From assembly GCA_028819575.1 (NCBI GenBank), contig JAPPLB010000134.1, forward strand, positions 1 through 46,581: a stretch of 46,581 nucleotides of DNA, in the 5' to 3' direction. The stretch is from Bryobacterales bacterium. Lineage in GTDB: Bacteria; Acidobacteriota; Terriglobia; Bryobacterales; UBA6623. Position numbers and translations under genes: made by a program. Of this stretch, positions 33,344 through 41,615 are shown one piece after another. Below the pieces are notes generated by a model. The model made no database searches. It had not been told where the DNA came from and worked only from the letters and a program-made list of their open reading frames with translations. Positions within the stretch are counted from its first letter, which is position 1; the number at the start of each line of letters is the position of its first letter.

Positions 33344-34750
33344 CTAAACGAGGATGTCGTTGACGACCTTACCGTGAACGTCCGTCAAGCGGAAGTCACG
33401 GCCCTGGAAACGATGAGTCAGCCTGGTGTGATCGATGCCGAGCAGGTGGAGAATCGTAGCGTGCAGGTCGTGGACGTGGACAACGTTGTCGACGGAGGCG
33501 TAGCCCAGCTCGTCCGTGGCGCCGTAGCTGAAACCGGGTTTGACGCCGCCCCCTGCCATCCACATCGAGAAACCCTTGATGTGGTGGTCGCGTCCGGCTT
33601 TCGATCGGTCGCCTTGCGACATCGGCGTTCGACCGAACTCGCCGCACCAGAGGATCAATGTCTCGTCGAGCAACCCGCGCTGTTTGAGGTCTTTGACCAG
33701 CGCCGCTGAACCTCGATCGACGAGGCCGCAGGTTTCCTTGATGCCGTTCTTGATATCGCCGTGATGGTCCCAGCCGCGATGGTAGAGATGGATGAAGCGC
33801 ACGCCGCGTTCGGCCAAGCGCCGGGCCAGCAAACAATTGGAGGCATAGGAGCCATCGTCGCCCGTCGCACCGTACATGTCGAGGACGTGCTGCGGCTCGT
33901 TCGAGAAGTCCACCAGTTCGGGTACGCTCATCTGCATCCGGAACGCCAACTCGTATTGCGCGATGCGGGTAGAGATTTCGGGGTCGTCGATCATCTCGCC
34001 TTGAATGCGGTTGAGCTTGCCGACCGCATCGATCAGGCCCGATTGGTTGTCACGGCTCACGCCCGGGGGATTGCGCACGTACGACACCGGTTCACCGCCG
34101 GACTGGAACTTTACGCCCTGATAGCGGCTCGGCAGGAAACCGCTGTGCCACTGGCGCGCGGCGATAGGCTGCGACTGAGCCCCGCCCTCCGAGGTCAGCA
34201 CGACAAAGCCCGGCAAATCCTCCGACTCGCTGCCCAAACCGTACGTGATCCATGAGCCCATGCTGGGCCGCCCGGCGGAGCGAAAGCCCGTGTTCATGAA
34301 GGTGTGGGCGGTGTCGTGGTTGATTTGCTCTGTCACCATCGATCGGATGATGCAAATGTCATCGGCGATCCCGCCGATGTGCGGCAGCGTGCTCGTCATG
34401 TGCTGGCCGGATTGGCCGTACTTCTTGAACGGATGCTGCGGTGCGAGAATGCGCAGCTCCTTGCCTTGGAGCTGCGCGATCTGCTGCCCCTTCGTGAACG
34501 ATTCGGGCATGGGCTCGCCGTCACGGTCGACCAGCGCCTGCTTGTAGTCGAAGAGTTCCAGGTGCGCCGCGCCGCCTGCCTGGCAGAGGAAGATCACCCG
34601 CTTGATGGTTTGCGAGTGATCCGGAAAGCCGGAGATGCCGGGAGCCACCGCCGGCAGCTTCCCTTTGAACAGCGACGCAAGCGCCAGGCTTCCCAGGCCC
34701 ATCGAAGCTCGGCCCAAGAACGCTCGGCGGGTTTCCCGCATATCCGTCAT
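33344..34750 (-). CDS. DUF1501 family secreted protein
   Basis: 468 aa. ATG 34750 is preferred because AGGGA lies 7 bases upstream; ATG 34756 is the alternative. The N-terminus RETRRAFLGRASMGLGSLAL is a twin-arginine-like signal, so a folded protein is probably exported. The DUF1501 body contains 'VIFLCQAGGAAHLELFDYKQ', FMNTGFRSAGRPSMGSW, and a C-terminal 'LILWCGEFGRTPMSQG', 'RDHHIKGFSMWMAGGGVKPG' with His/Asp/Glu residues reminiscent of the alkaline-phosphatase/sulfatase superfamily. It is 45 bases downstream of the DUF1553 gene and almost certainly co-transcribed; such pairs are a hallmark of the phyla named in the summary. Substrate unknown. Confidence 0.92.
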   Translation of the reverse strand: MTDMRETRRAFLGRASMGLGSLALASLFKGKLPAVAPGISGFPDHSQTIKRVIFLCQAGGAAHLELFDYKQALVDRDGEPMPESFTKGQQIAQLQGKELRILAPQHPFKKYGQSGQHMTSTLPHIGGIADDICIIRSMVTEQINHDTAHTFMNTGFRSAGRPSMGSWITYGLGSESEDLPGFVVLTSEGGAQSQPIAARQWHSGFLPSRYQGVKFQSGGEPVSYVRNPPGVSRDNQSGLIDAVGKLNRIQGEMIDDPEISTRIAQYELAFRMQMSVPELVDFSNEPQHVLDMYGATGDDGSYASNCLLARRLAERGVRFIHLYHRGWDHHGDIKNGIKETCGLVDRGSAALVKDLKQRGLLDETLILWCGEFGRTPMSQGDRSKAGRDHHIKGFSMWMAGGGVKPGFSYGATDELGYASVDNVVHVHDLHATILHLLGIDHTRLTHRFQGRDFRLTDVHGKVVNDILV

Positions 34751-34794
34751 CAACATGTCCCTGACCTTGATCCTTATCTGAATCTCTTCGCGCC

Positions 34795-37700
34795 TCAGTA
34801 ACGCATCACGAATTCGTGTTTGTTCATCACCGCGCGGGCCACTCCGGTCCAGGCGGCGAGCTCGACGGGATCGAGATCCGCCGGCACTCGCGCGAAACCG
34901 ACGCTCAGCAAGCGGTGCGCTTGTTCAGGATCGCGCTTGAAGTCGGCCAACTGCGAAGCGACCAGTTGCCCGAGGGCTTCCTGCTCCTGAGCCACCGCCT
35001 TCCGGGAAACGGCCTGCTCGAAGGCGAAATCGATTCGGCCGGCCGAATCCGGGCGTCCCGATTGGAGAATCCGCGCAGCGAGGGCGCGCGCCGCCTCAAC
35101 GTAGCTGGGGTCGTTGAGCATGACCAGCGATTGCAGCGGTGTGTTCGAGACGATCCGCTCGGCGGTGCATTCTTCGCGCGCCGGCGCGTCGAACGCCATC
35201 AGCGACGGATGCAGGAAGGTGCGCTGCCAATGCGTGTAGAGCCCACGCCGAAACTGGTTTTCGTTGTAGTCCGGCTCATACTCGCGCTTCGGGAAGTTGA
35301 GTTCCCGGTAGTATCCGGCCGGTTGGTATGGCCGCACGCTCGGACCGAACATCCTGCGATTCAGCAGCCCGCTCACGGCGAGCGCGTTGTCGCGGATGAA
35401 CTCCGCATCGAGCCGCCGCATGTTCTGCCGGCCGTGATAGCGGTTGTCAGGGTCGCGCCGCCGCAACGCCTCACTCGGTTCGCTCGACCGGCGGTAGGTC
35501 TCCGACAGCACGATGGTGCGAATGACGTGCTTGACGTCCCAGCCGCTCTCCATGAACTCGACAGCGAGCCAATCGAGCAAATCCTGGTTGACCGGCGTTT
35601 CGCCCTGCGAGCCGAGATCGTCGAGCACCTTGGACAACCCGGTTCCGAAAAGCATCTTCCACATGCGGTTGACAAACACCCGCGCGGTCAGCGGATTCTC
35701 GCTGTCGACAAGCCAGTTCGCCAAATCGAGGCGGGTCAGCCGGTTCCCGTTGACGGGAATCTGTTCAAGGAAGTGAGGCGCCTGGGGCTCGACGATTTCG
35801 CCGGAATCATTCATCCAATCGCCGCGCGGCAGGATGCGGACTTCCCGTAACTCTTCACTGACCTCGGTGACGAGACATTCGTCCGCATGGTCAAGCAACT
35901 CCGCCCGGCGGCGCTCCAGCTTGCGGATCTCACGCCATGCGGAACTGCTCCTTGTCCACTGCCTGAACATCCGGCGAAGAGCTCTGTCTTGTTTCCCGGA
36001 GAGTTTCGCCTCCGTGCTCAGGGCCTGCCGGAGGTCTTCACCTGGGGGCAGTTCCGGGAAGTCCGAGTCCGTTACGGCGAGCCGGGAAAGCCCGGCTATC
36101 ATCTTGGCGGCTCGTCCGTTGTAGGTCATCGTGAATTGCAGCTTCTGTCCGGCTCTCGACTGCAAGGGCCTGGCCAAGACCCACATGGCGCGCCGCGGAC
36201 CTTCTTCCGCCAGGTCGCCCTGCCAACCGGACCGGGCGTTGCCGTCCAGGGTTTGACGCAGGTAGGAGTCCGTTCCCTGGCGGTCCGGCACGAGCGCACC
36301 GAACCCAATGGATTCCTGCCGGCCGTCTTCCCGCAGCAGCTTCACATCGAACTCGCTCAGATAGAAGTCGTCAAAGCCTTCGCTGGGAAAGAGTTCCAAG
36401 AGCACGGCAGTGATCGTCTCGCCATCGAGCTTCGTCTCGACTTTCTGCACCGCCTCGCGGGGCTTCTCATCACCGGTCACCACCTGGCGGAAGAAACCGT
36501 CTTCCTCAAGCCGTAGATCGATGTCCTCGCAGCCGCTGATGTCAGGATGGGCGCAGTCGTTCCAGACGCGTTGGGGCTCTACCGTCGTCCATTCTTCGAG
36601 CCGCTCACTCAGGTAGGCGCGGAACGTCTCGATGTTCTCGCGATTGCTCTTGAGCCTGCCTCCCTCCTGCCGCAGCTCGCGGATGCGGTTTTGGATCGAC
36701 GAAATTTCTTCCTTCGATTCGTCCGGCAGAACCCGGATCAGCGGCTCGAATTGCGAACCGTAGACGCCGACCTCTTCGATGTCCGCAAAGAACGCCGCCA
36801 TTTGATAGAAGTCCTTCGCGGTGAACGGGTCGAACTTATGGTCGTGGCATTCCGCGCAGCCGAGTGTGGACCCCAACCACACTTCGGAGACGTTCCGCAC
36901 CCGGTCGGTGGCGTATTTCGCGAGGTACTCCCTGGCTTGCGCGCCCCCCTCGTTGGTGATGCGGTTGAGCCGGTTGTAGGCGCTGGCGACTCGTTCAGCG
37001 GCGCCGGTATCGGGAAGCAGATCGCCCGCCAGTTGCTCTCTGGTGAACTGGTCGAAGGGCTTGTTCTCGTTGAACGCGCGTATCACGTAGTCACGGAACA
37101 AATAGACGTTGATCGGGATGTCGCTGTGAAACCCGATCGAGTCGGCATACCTGACGAGATCGAGCCAGTAGACAGCCATCCTCTCGCCGAAATGAGGCGA
37201 GTCGAGCAGACGGTCGACCAACCCTTTATAAGCGTCCGGATCGTCATCCGTGATGAACGCACGCGCTTCCCCGGCGCCGGGCGGCAGGCCCGTCAGATCG
37301 AAGCTCAGACGGCGGGCGAGAGTGCGCCGGTCCGCCTCGCCGACAGGGCGGAGACCCTTTTCTTCCAGAGCCGCGTTGACGATATGGTCGATTCCGGCGG
37401 ACCCCCGTGGCGCCTCGACGCGCTCCAGCGGGATGTAGGCCCAATGCGGTTCGTATTCCGCGCCCTGTTCGATCCAACGCCGCAGCAGCGCTTTCTGATC
37501 GTCCGACAGTTTCTTGTTCGACCAGACCGGGGGCATGGCCCGCAGCGGTTCCGGATCGTACAGCCGCGCGACAAGCTTGCTCGCCTGGGGGTCGCCGGGG
37601 ACGATGACGCCGGCTTGAACCGCTTCCTCGCGCCGATCGAGCCGCAGGCCCGCCTGCCGGGCGTTGCCGTCGGGACCGTGGCATCGATAGCAATTCTCGG

Positions 37701-37806
37701 AAAGGACCGGGCGGATATCGCGATTGAACCGCACCGGCTCCGCGCCCGTGGTTGCCGCGGCCGAGGCCAAGGCAAGAAAGCCGGTGAGTAGTGGAACCAT
37801 TCTCAT
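34795..37806 (-). CDS. Cytochrome-c-like DUF1549/DUF1553 protein, partner of DUF1501
   Basis: 1003 aa from ATG 37806; upstream codons to 37923 lack a signal sequence and are rejected. A signal peptide (about 1-22, 'PLLTGFLALASAAATTGA') precedes heme motif CYRCH (39-43) in the planctomycete-cytochrome module, then DUF1549 with CAECHDHKFDP, a central insertion ('EEISSIQNRIRELRQEGGRL' coiled coil plus a carbohydrate-binding-like beta region) and DUF1553 ending 'ARAVMNKHEFVMRY'. It is larger than the homologue at 27295 because of that central region. It heads the operon with DUF1501. It is probably a periplasmic redox protein; its substrate cannot be named. Confidence 0.9.
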   Translation of the reverse strand: MRMVPLLTGFLALASAAATTGAEPVRFNRDIRPVLSENCYRCHGPDGNARQAGLRLDRREEAVQAGVIVPGDPQASKLVARLYDPEPLRAMPPVWSNKKLSDDQKALLRRWIEQGAEYEPHWAYIPLERVEAPRGSAGIDHIVNAALEEKGLRPVGEADRRTLARRLSFDLTGLPPGAGEARAFITDDDPDAYKGLVDRLLDSPHFGERMAVYWLDLVRYADSIGFHSDIPINVYLFRDYVIRAFNENKPFDQFTREQLAGDLLPDTGAAERVASAYNRLNRITNEGGAQAREYLAKYATDRVRNVSEVWLGSTLGCAECHDHKFDPFTAKDFYQMAAFFADIEEVGVYGSQFEPLIRVLPDESKEEISSIQNRIRELRQEGGRLKSNRENIETFRAYLSERLEEWTTVEPQRVWNDCAHPDISGCEDIDLRLEEDGFFRQVVTGDEKPREAVQKVETKLDGETITAVLLELFPSEGFDDFYLSEFDVKLLREDGRQESIGFGALVPDRQGTDSYLRQTLDGNARSGWQGDLAEEGPRRAMWVLARPLQSRAGQKLQFTMTYNGRAAKMIAGLSRLAVTDSDFPELPPGEDLRQALSTEAKLSGKQDRALRRMFRQWTRSSSAWREIRKLERRRAELLDHADECLVTEVSEELREVRILPRGDWMNDSGEIVEPQAPHFLEQIPVNGNRLTRLDLANWLVDSENPLTARVFVNRMWKMLFGTGLSKVLDDLGSQGETPVNQDLLDWLAVEFMESGWDVKHVIRTIVLSETYRRSSEPSEALRRRDPDNRYHGRQNMRRLDAEFIRDNALAVSGLLNRRMFGPSVRPYQPAGYYRELNFPKREYEPDYNENQFRRGLYTHWQRTFLHPSLMAFDAPAREECTAERIVSNTPLQSLVMLNDPSYVEAARALAARILQSGRPDSAGRIDFAFEQAVSRKAVAQEQEALGQLVASQLADFKRDPEQAHRLLSVGFARVPADLDPVELAAWTGVARAVMNKHEFVMRY

Positions 37807-38304
37807 GGAGCAAGTACGCCGTTTACTGGAGCGTCCCTGTCCATGATACGCCGCGCCGCGGCGAGAGTCAGCCCTTTTCGCTCTGATGTCAGCGGAATCC
37901 AGAAAGTTCCTGTTTTTCAGCATGGGTTCATCCTGTGTTCATTACAGCGGAAGGAGCCCGCAGGGCGGCGTGAGTGGCGGGCGGCGCGCGGACACCGGCT
38001 CGTCGGGGACAATGTGCCGCCCATGCCGCGCCGTAGCCGCCCCATGCAGCGCCACAACGCGCAGGAAAGCCGCGACCGGGCGACGTGTGCGGCGGTCCGG
38101 GCGGGTGTGTGTGTGTGTGCGGGAAATCGTGGGAAGTCGTGGGTAGGGAAGCATAAAAGCCGTGATTTGTGTTTCGTGATTCGTGAAAAAACCGTTGGTC
38201 TGGCCTGGTTCGCTTCAGAAGAAATGTCGGGAAAAGCCGTGATTCGAAAAAACCTTACATGCCGTGTTGCCGGCGCGGGCGGCTCGAGCCTCCTCCTGCC
38301 GGTT
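37807..38304. other. Gene-free stretch with short simple repeats
   Basis: Nothing coding is convincing. A (GT)n run (about 38105-38119) is followed by repeated GTCGTGGG and CGTGATTYGTG-like words (38130-38195). It should include the promoter for the DUF1553/DUF1501 operon. Confidence 0.4.
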
Positions 38305-38345
38305 CTCTCACGCACTTCAACTCGCCGCGTGGTGAGAAATGCAGG
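38305..38345 (+). repeat. Solo right end of the 187-bp element
   Basis: The 41 bases match the right-hand 41 bases of the 187-bp element at 21593-21633 and 41539-41579 with few differences, but the left part is absent. It contains a small hairpin around CTCGCCGCGTGGTGAG. Confidence 0.7.
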
Positions 38346-38428
38346 TTATCCGCGATGTTGACAACCTGCCGCTGGAAAAGCCGATTCTCGGCGGAGCGTG
38401 CTCCGGACGTTGCCGGTGAGGAGCATCG

Positions 38429-39664
38429 CTACTGTTCTTCAATGCGGTAGAGGTGCGTGTCCGTCCGCAGGAACACCATGTCATCCACCGGGGCGATGGA
38501 GGCGAGCGTCCGGCCGGCAACCCGGCTTTCAGCGAGCTTCTCGTATTCACGGCCGGGCTTGATCACGGTTGTCAGACCCTCTTCGTTCAAGAAGTAGATA
38601 CGACCGCCGGCCAGAACCGGCGACGCGGAGTAAGCCCCCTCCAGCCGCTGCCGCCAGATCTCCTCGCCCGTGCGGGCGTCGAGGCAGGTGGCGATGCCGT
38701 TGTCGCTCACCATGTAAAGCTCATCACCGACGACAATCAGCGACGGAGTGTGCGAGACGCCTTTCCTGTAGTTCCAGGCGATGTGCGACTTCGTCACGTC
38801 GCCGCTGCCGCCGAGCCTGACCGCGAACAGCGTCGGTTTGAAATACCCCGTTGTGACGTAGACGAGGCCATGCGCCGTAACGGGCTTCGGGATGTTCGAA
38901 AAGCCCTTGTAACGAATCCACCAGAGTTCCTCGCCGGTCTCGACATCGTAGGCGACGGTGCGCCCCGCGCCGGGACTCACCAGTTGCTCGCCGCGTTCGG
39001 TCGCGATCACGAGCGAGGTGGCGTAGGAATGCTCGGAGTCGCCGCGGTAGCTCTTCCAGCGGATCTTGCCGGTATCTTTCTCCAGCGCGACGACGTATTG
39101 CAGGTCATAGCCGTCGCAGTTGATCAGAAGCAGATCGCCGGCCGGCACGGGCGAGCCGGACGAGCCATGCCGATGGTAGTAGCGCAATTCCCGGGTTTTC
39201 CAAAGAACCTCTCCGGCGGTTGTGAGAGCCGCCGTGCCCTGCGTTCCGAAGTGCACGTAGACGCGTCCGCCCTCGAGAAGCGGCGTGGGCGAGGCGTGGC
39301 TGTTCTTGCTGTTGATCTTCGGTGGGTTTTCGAAGTGGAAGAGCTCGATGTCGTGCAGTGTTTCGCCGCTGACCGCGTCGAGGGCCATGACCCGCAGAGA
39401 GCGTCCTTTATCGGTGGCCGTCGTCAGCCACAGCTTGCCTTCACCGATCACGGGTGACGACCAGCCCAGTCCGGGGAGCGCCTTCTTCCAGGTGACGTTG
39501 CGGGTTTCGCTCCAACTGAGCGGCGGTTTGGCGCTGTCAGCGATGCCCTGGCCGCCGGGGCCTCGGAACTGAGGCCAGTCGCCGGCCGGAAGCACGCAGG
39601 GGAACGCCGCCAAAAGGCCGGCTGTCAAGGCGGCTGCGAACCAGCGGATTTTCCGGATACTCAT
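38429..39664 (-). CDS. Secreted PQQ-type/BamB-like beta-propeller protein
   Basis: 411 aa, ATG 39664. A signal peptide (about 1-27, ending near LPAG) is followed by the opening WPQFRGPGGQG, typical of PQQ-like propeller proteins in Planctomycetota, Verrucomicrobiota and Acidobacteriota. Repeats of the form 'ALDxxTGExxW' recur (ALDAVSGE, ALEKDTGKIRWKS, AYDVETGEELWWI, CLDARTGEEIWRQ), giving about seven to eight blades. No quinoprotein dehydrogenase active-site residues were seen, so a binding or scaffolding role in the periplasm is more likely than catalysis. It stands alone. Confidence 0.9.
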   Translation of the reverse strand: MSIRKIRWFAAALTAGLLAAFPCVLPAGDWPQFRGPGGQGIADSAKPPLSWSETRNVTWKKALPGLGWSSPVIGEGKLWLTTATDKGRSLRVMALDAVSGETLHDIELFHFENPPKINSKNSHASPTPLLEGGRVYVHFGTQGTAALTTAGEVLWKTRELRYYHRHGSSGSPVPAGDLLLINCDGYDLQYVVALEKDTGKIRWKSYRGDSEHSYATSLVIATERGEQLVSPGAGRTVAYDVETGEELWWIRYKGFSNIPKPVTAHGLVYVTTGYFKPTLFAVRLGGSGDVTKSHIAWNYRKGVSHTPSLIVVGDELYMVSDNGIATCLDARTGEEIWRQRLEGAYSASPVLAGGRIYFLNEEGLTTVIKPGREYEKLAESRVAGRTLASIAPVDDMVFLRTDTHLYRIEEQ

Positions 39665-39865
39665 GACAAGAGAGTAGCGCTACACAGGGCCACGTTCAAT
39701 CAAGCCCGGTTCCTCCAACCTATCAACCAGTTCGGCAACTTTAGATGTCTCAAGTACCGGAATCCTACCGACGAGACTTGAATCGACACCTTGCCCAGAT
39801 CTGTTAGGCACATTTCTCACGGATGCGCGCGTTCCTTGCAACTTAGTACCTTAACCAAGCCGAGT

Positions 39866-40297
39866 CTATGCTACCTGGGTCACGACCGTGAGCCGCTGTC
39901 CGAGAGCATGCAGCGCCGTTTCGACCTGGCCGATGTGCGAACGGTGGTCGAGGTCGATCAGGCGCCGCACCGCGCCCTCGCTAACGCCGAGCCGCGCGGC
40001 CAGCGCAGTGTTGCCGACGCCCTGCCTGTGCATGGCGTCGTAGAGCGCGACCTTTGCGGCGACGAGCGCCGGCAGCGCGATCGAATCCCTCCCCCGCGCC
40101 GAAGATGGTCGGGGTATGGCGCGCCGTCCCCCGATGTAGCCTCCCAGGGCGGCGATCAGGCAGTCCCCGGCCTGCGTCAGCGCCTCGGCCTCGGTTTCTC
40201 CTTCGGTGAGGGCTTCGGGGATGTCCGGGAATGATACGAGTACCGAGCCGTCCTCCTGCCTCTCCAGCTCCGCCGGCCAAGCCAGCATTTGCGTCAT
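39866..40297 (-). CDS. hicB: HicB-type antitoxin with C-terminal helix-turn-helix
   Basis: 143 aa. ATG 40297 is chosen because GGAGGAG lies just upstream; ATG 40312 would leave this site inside the gene. The N-terminal partial RNase-H-like HicB fold reads 'GSVLVSFPDIPEALTEGETE' and AEALTQAGDCLIAAL. The C-terminal half is an HTH ('ALAARLGVSEGAVRRLIDLD') that binds the operator. It neutralises the HicA mRNA interferase and represses the operon. It lies 21 bases after the hicA stop. Confidence 0.92.
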   Translation of the reverse strand: MTQMLAWPAELERQEDGSVLVSFPDIPEALTEGETEAEALTQAGDCLIAALGGYIGGRRAIPRPSSARGRDSIALPALVAAKVALYDAMHRQGVGNTALAARLGVSEGAVRRLIDLDHRSHIGQVETALHALGQRLTVVTQVA

Positions 40298-40318
40298 CGC
40301 GTGCTCCTCCATCGCTTG

Positions 40319-40534
40319 CTATGCCAAATCCGCGCGCCTCAGTCCGAGTTGCCGGAGCATCGCCGTCAGAAGCCCAGGGCCGATCTCCTTGCGCCGGTCC
40401 TTTACCGTGGCGAAGTTTTCCCCGTAATGCAGCCGCCCATGGCTTCCCTTGCCCGTACGGCTCTCGAAGCGCACGGTAACTCCGCGCTCGCGACCGACAC
40501 GCCGGACGCGGCGTACGAACTCGTCACCGGTCAT
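40319..40534 (-). CDS. hicA: HicA-type toxin (mRNA interferase)
   Basis: 71 aa, ATG 40534. It has the double-stranded-RNA-binding-like HicA fold with active His in GKGSHGRLHYG (about 29-39) and the basic 'RFESRTGKG' and 'TVKDRRKEIGPGLLTAMLRQ' segments. HicA cuts mRNA in the ribosome-independent manner known for the family. Gene order hicA-hicB is standard. An inverted repeat 7-22 bases upstream of the start is the likely operator. Confidence 0.93.
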   Translation of the reverse strand: MTGDEFVRRVRRVGRERGVTVRFESRTGKGSHGRLHYGENFATVKDRRKEIGPGLLTAMLRQLGLRRADLA

Positions 40535-40540
40535 GGTATC

Positions 40541-40556
40541 CGTACAGATATGTACG
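40541..40556 (-). promoter_or_regulatory. Inverted repeat upstream of hicA, probable HicB operator
   Basis: CGTACA-GATA-TGTACG is a perfect 6-bp inverted repeat centred about 15 bases before the hicA start. HicB proteins with an HTH tail usually bind such palindromes. Binding is inferred. Confidence 0.6.
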
Positions 40557-40880
40557 ATGCAAGAAAATCATGGGGCGGACGATCCACCTTCCTGTCCGTG
40601 GACTCCCACAGTCCGGCTCGCGATGCGGATCGCGGCAGCCCCGAGAGGATCATAGGGCAAAAGCGCATACCGCGCCGTCGCGCGCATATGATTGCGGTCG
40701 AGCAGCGTTCGAACTGCTCGCGCGGCCGCATCCGCGAGGTCCGTTGAGCCGCAGCGCCGCAGGGCGCGGCTGTCACGGTTGCCGCGGCCGCGATTCCCAC
40801 ATTCCCGCCGCCTCGACCCCCGGTCCTCTGTTCTGCCTCGAGGAGACATTTCCATTGCCTCTCGACCTCCCTATCGAGGC

Positions 40881-40909
40881 TTGACATTGCGGCAACGTCG
40901 TGTTGTAAT
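40881..40909 (+). promoter_or_regulatory. Sigma-70-type promoter of the RiPP precursor gene
   Basis: TTGACA (40881-40886), a 17-base spacer and TGTAAT (40904-40909) sit about 68 bases before the ATG. The downstream leader is AT-rich. No other gene occupies 40557-40976, so this is the probable start of a monocistronic precursor transcript. Confidence 0.75.
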
Positions 40910-40976
40910 TACTTGATTCATTTTTATATTGGCGCTACGTTTGTCATCCACATAAAACAGGAGGAGGATTGCCATC

Positions 40977-41228
40977 ATGAGAAGTGGTGATCAAATGCTG
41001 CAGCAGGTTGTCGAGAAGTCAGCCCTGGACGCGGAGTTCAGGAAACAGCTTCTTGCTGATCCAAAGACCACCATCAGCGCGGAATTGGGCATTACGATTC
41101 CGGAGTCGATGAACATCAAGGTCCATGAGAGCGATATGCAGACGGTGCATCTTGCGTTGCCACCGGACCCGCACATCAGCGAGGAGCAACTCGAAGCTAT
41201 CTCAGCCGGCCTTTGCTGCTGCTGGTAA
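40977..41228 (+). CDS. Nitrile-hydratase-leader (NHLP) RiPP precursor peptide, predicted core LCCCW
   Basis: 83 aa, ATG 40977 with a very strong AGGAGGAGG. Residues 1-78 match NHLP leaders, which derive from the nitrile hydratase alpha subunit: 'FRKQLLADPKTTISAELGIT', IPESMNIKVHES, TVHLALPP, then SEEQLEAISAG. In this family the leader ends at a Gly-Gly or Ala-Gly site and the residues beyond it are the core. Only LCCCW (79-83) remains, three consecutive Cys and a Trp. A YcaO cyclodehydratase gene faces it 1.5 kb away, so conversion of the Cys to thiazoline/thiazole rings is the expected modification. The leader is recognised with confidence; core and product are inferred. Confidence 0.9.
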   Translation: MRSGDQMLQQVVEKSALDAEFRKQLLADPKTTISAELGITIPESMNIKVHESDMQTVHLALPPDPHISEEQLEAISAGLCCCW

Positions 41229-41244
41229 GCCCCAATAGCGATCT

Positions 41245-41280
41245 CCGCACTTCACCTCGCCGCTTGGTGAGGAATGCGGG
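41245..41280 (+). repeat. Solo right end of the 187-bp element
   Basis: The 36 bases, containing CACTTCACCTCGCCGCTTGG and TGAGGAATGCGGG, match the right end of the 187-bp element with a few substitutions. It starts 16 bases after the precursor stop and may serve as its transcript end. Confidence 0.6.
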
Positions 41281-41392
41281 TTAGTTTTTCGTTTTCAGTT
41301 TTTCGCCGCCGGCGTGCGGATCGTTCAAGCGGGAAACATCCGATGGGTGTCAACCCGGCTTGATAAACGGGATGTTTCAGGCCATTGGCTAG

Positions 41393-41579
41393 CCTGCATT
41401 TCTGACCACCCGACGGTCGAAGCACGCCATACGACCGCCAGGACTTCGCAACGCTTGCTTGCCATGCTCAACGTACTGTTCAAGTACGCCTGCGCGCGCC
41501 TTTTTCCTCCGCCCGGCTTGCGCCTCGTCCTGACGGCCCTCTCACGCTCTTCACCTCGCAGCGTGATGAGAAATGCAGG
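41393..41579. repeat. 187-bp element with inverted ends, copy 2
   Basis: Same length as copy 1 at 21447, with roughly 18 differences counted by eye. Its ends GCCTGCATTTCT (41392-41403) and AGAAATGCAGGC (41569-41580) are perfect inverted repeats. It sits between the convergent precursor gene and biosynthetic operon. The central GTACTGTTCAAGTACGCCTG and CGCGCGCCTTTTTCCTCCGC are fully conserved between copies. Confidence 0.82.
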
Positions 41580-41615
41580 CGAGTGGGAATTTGCCACGCT
41601 TGTTCGAAATCGATG

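Noticed and set aside
36547..37791. 414-aa open frame opposite the larger DUF1553 gene
   Set aside because: Antisense shadow of a gene with heme motif and DUF1549 signatures.
38105..38119. (GT)n run as a functional microsatellite
   Set aside because: It is short, intergenic, and no gene start nearby could be phase-varied by it.
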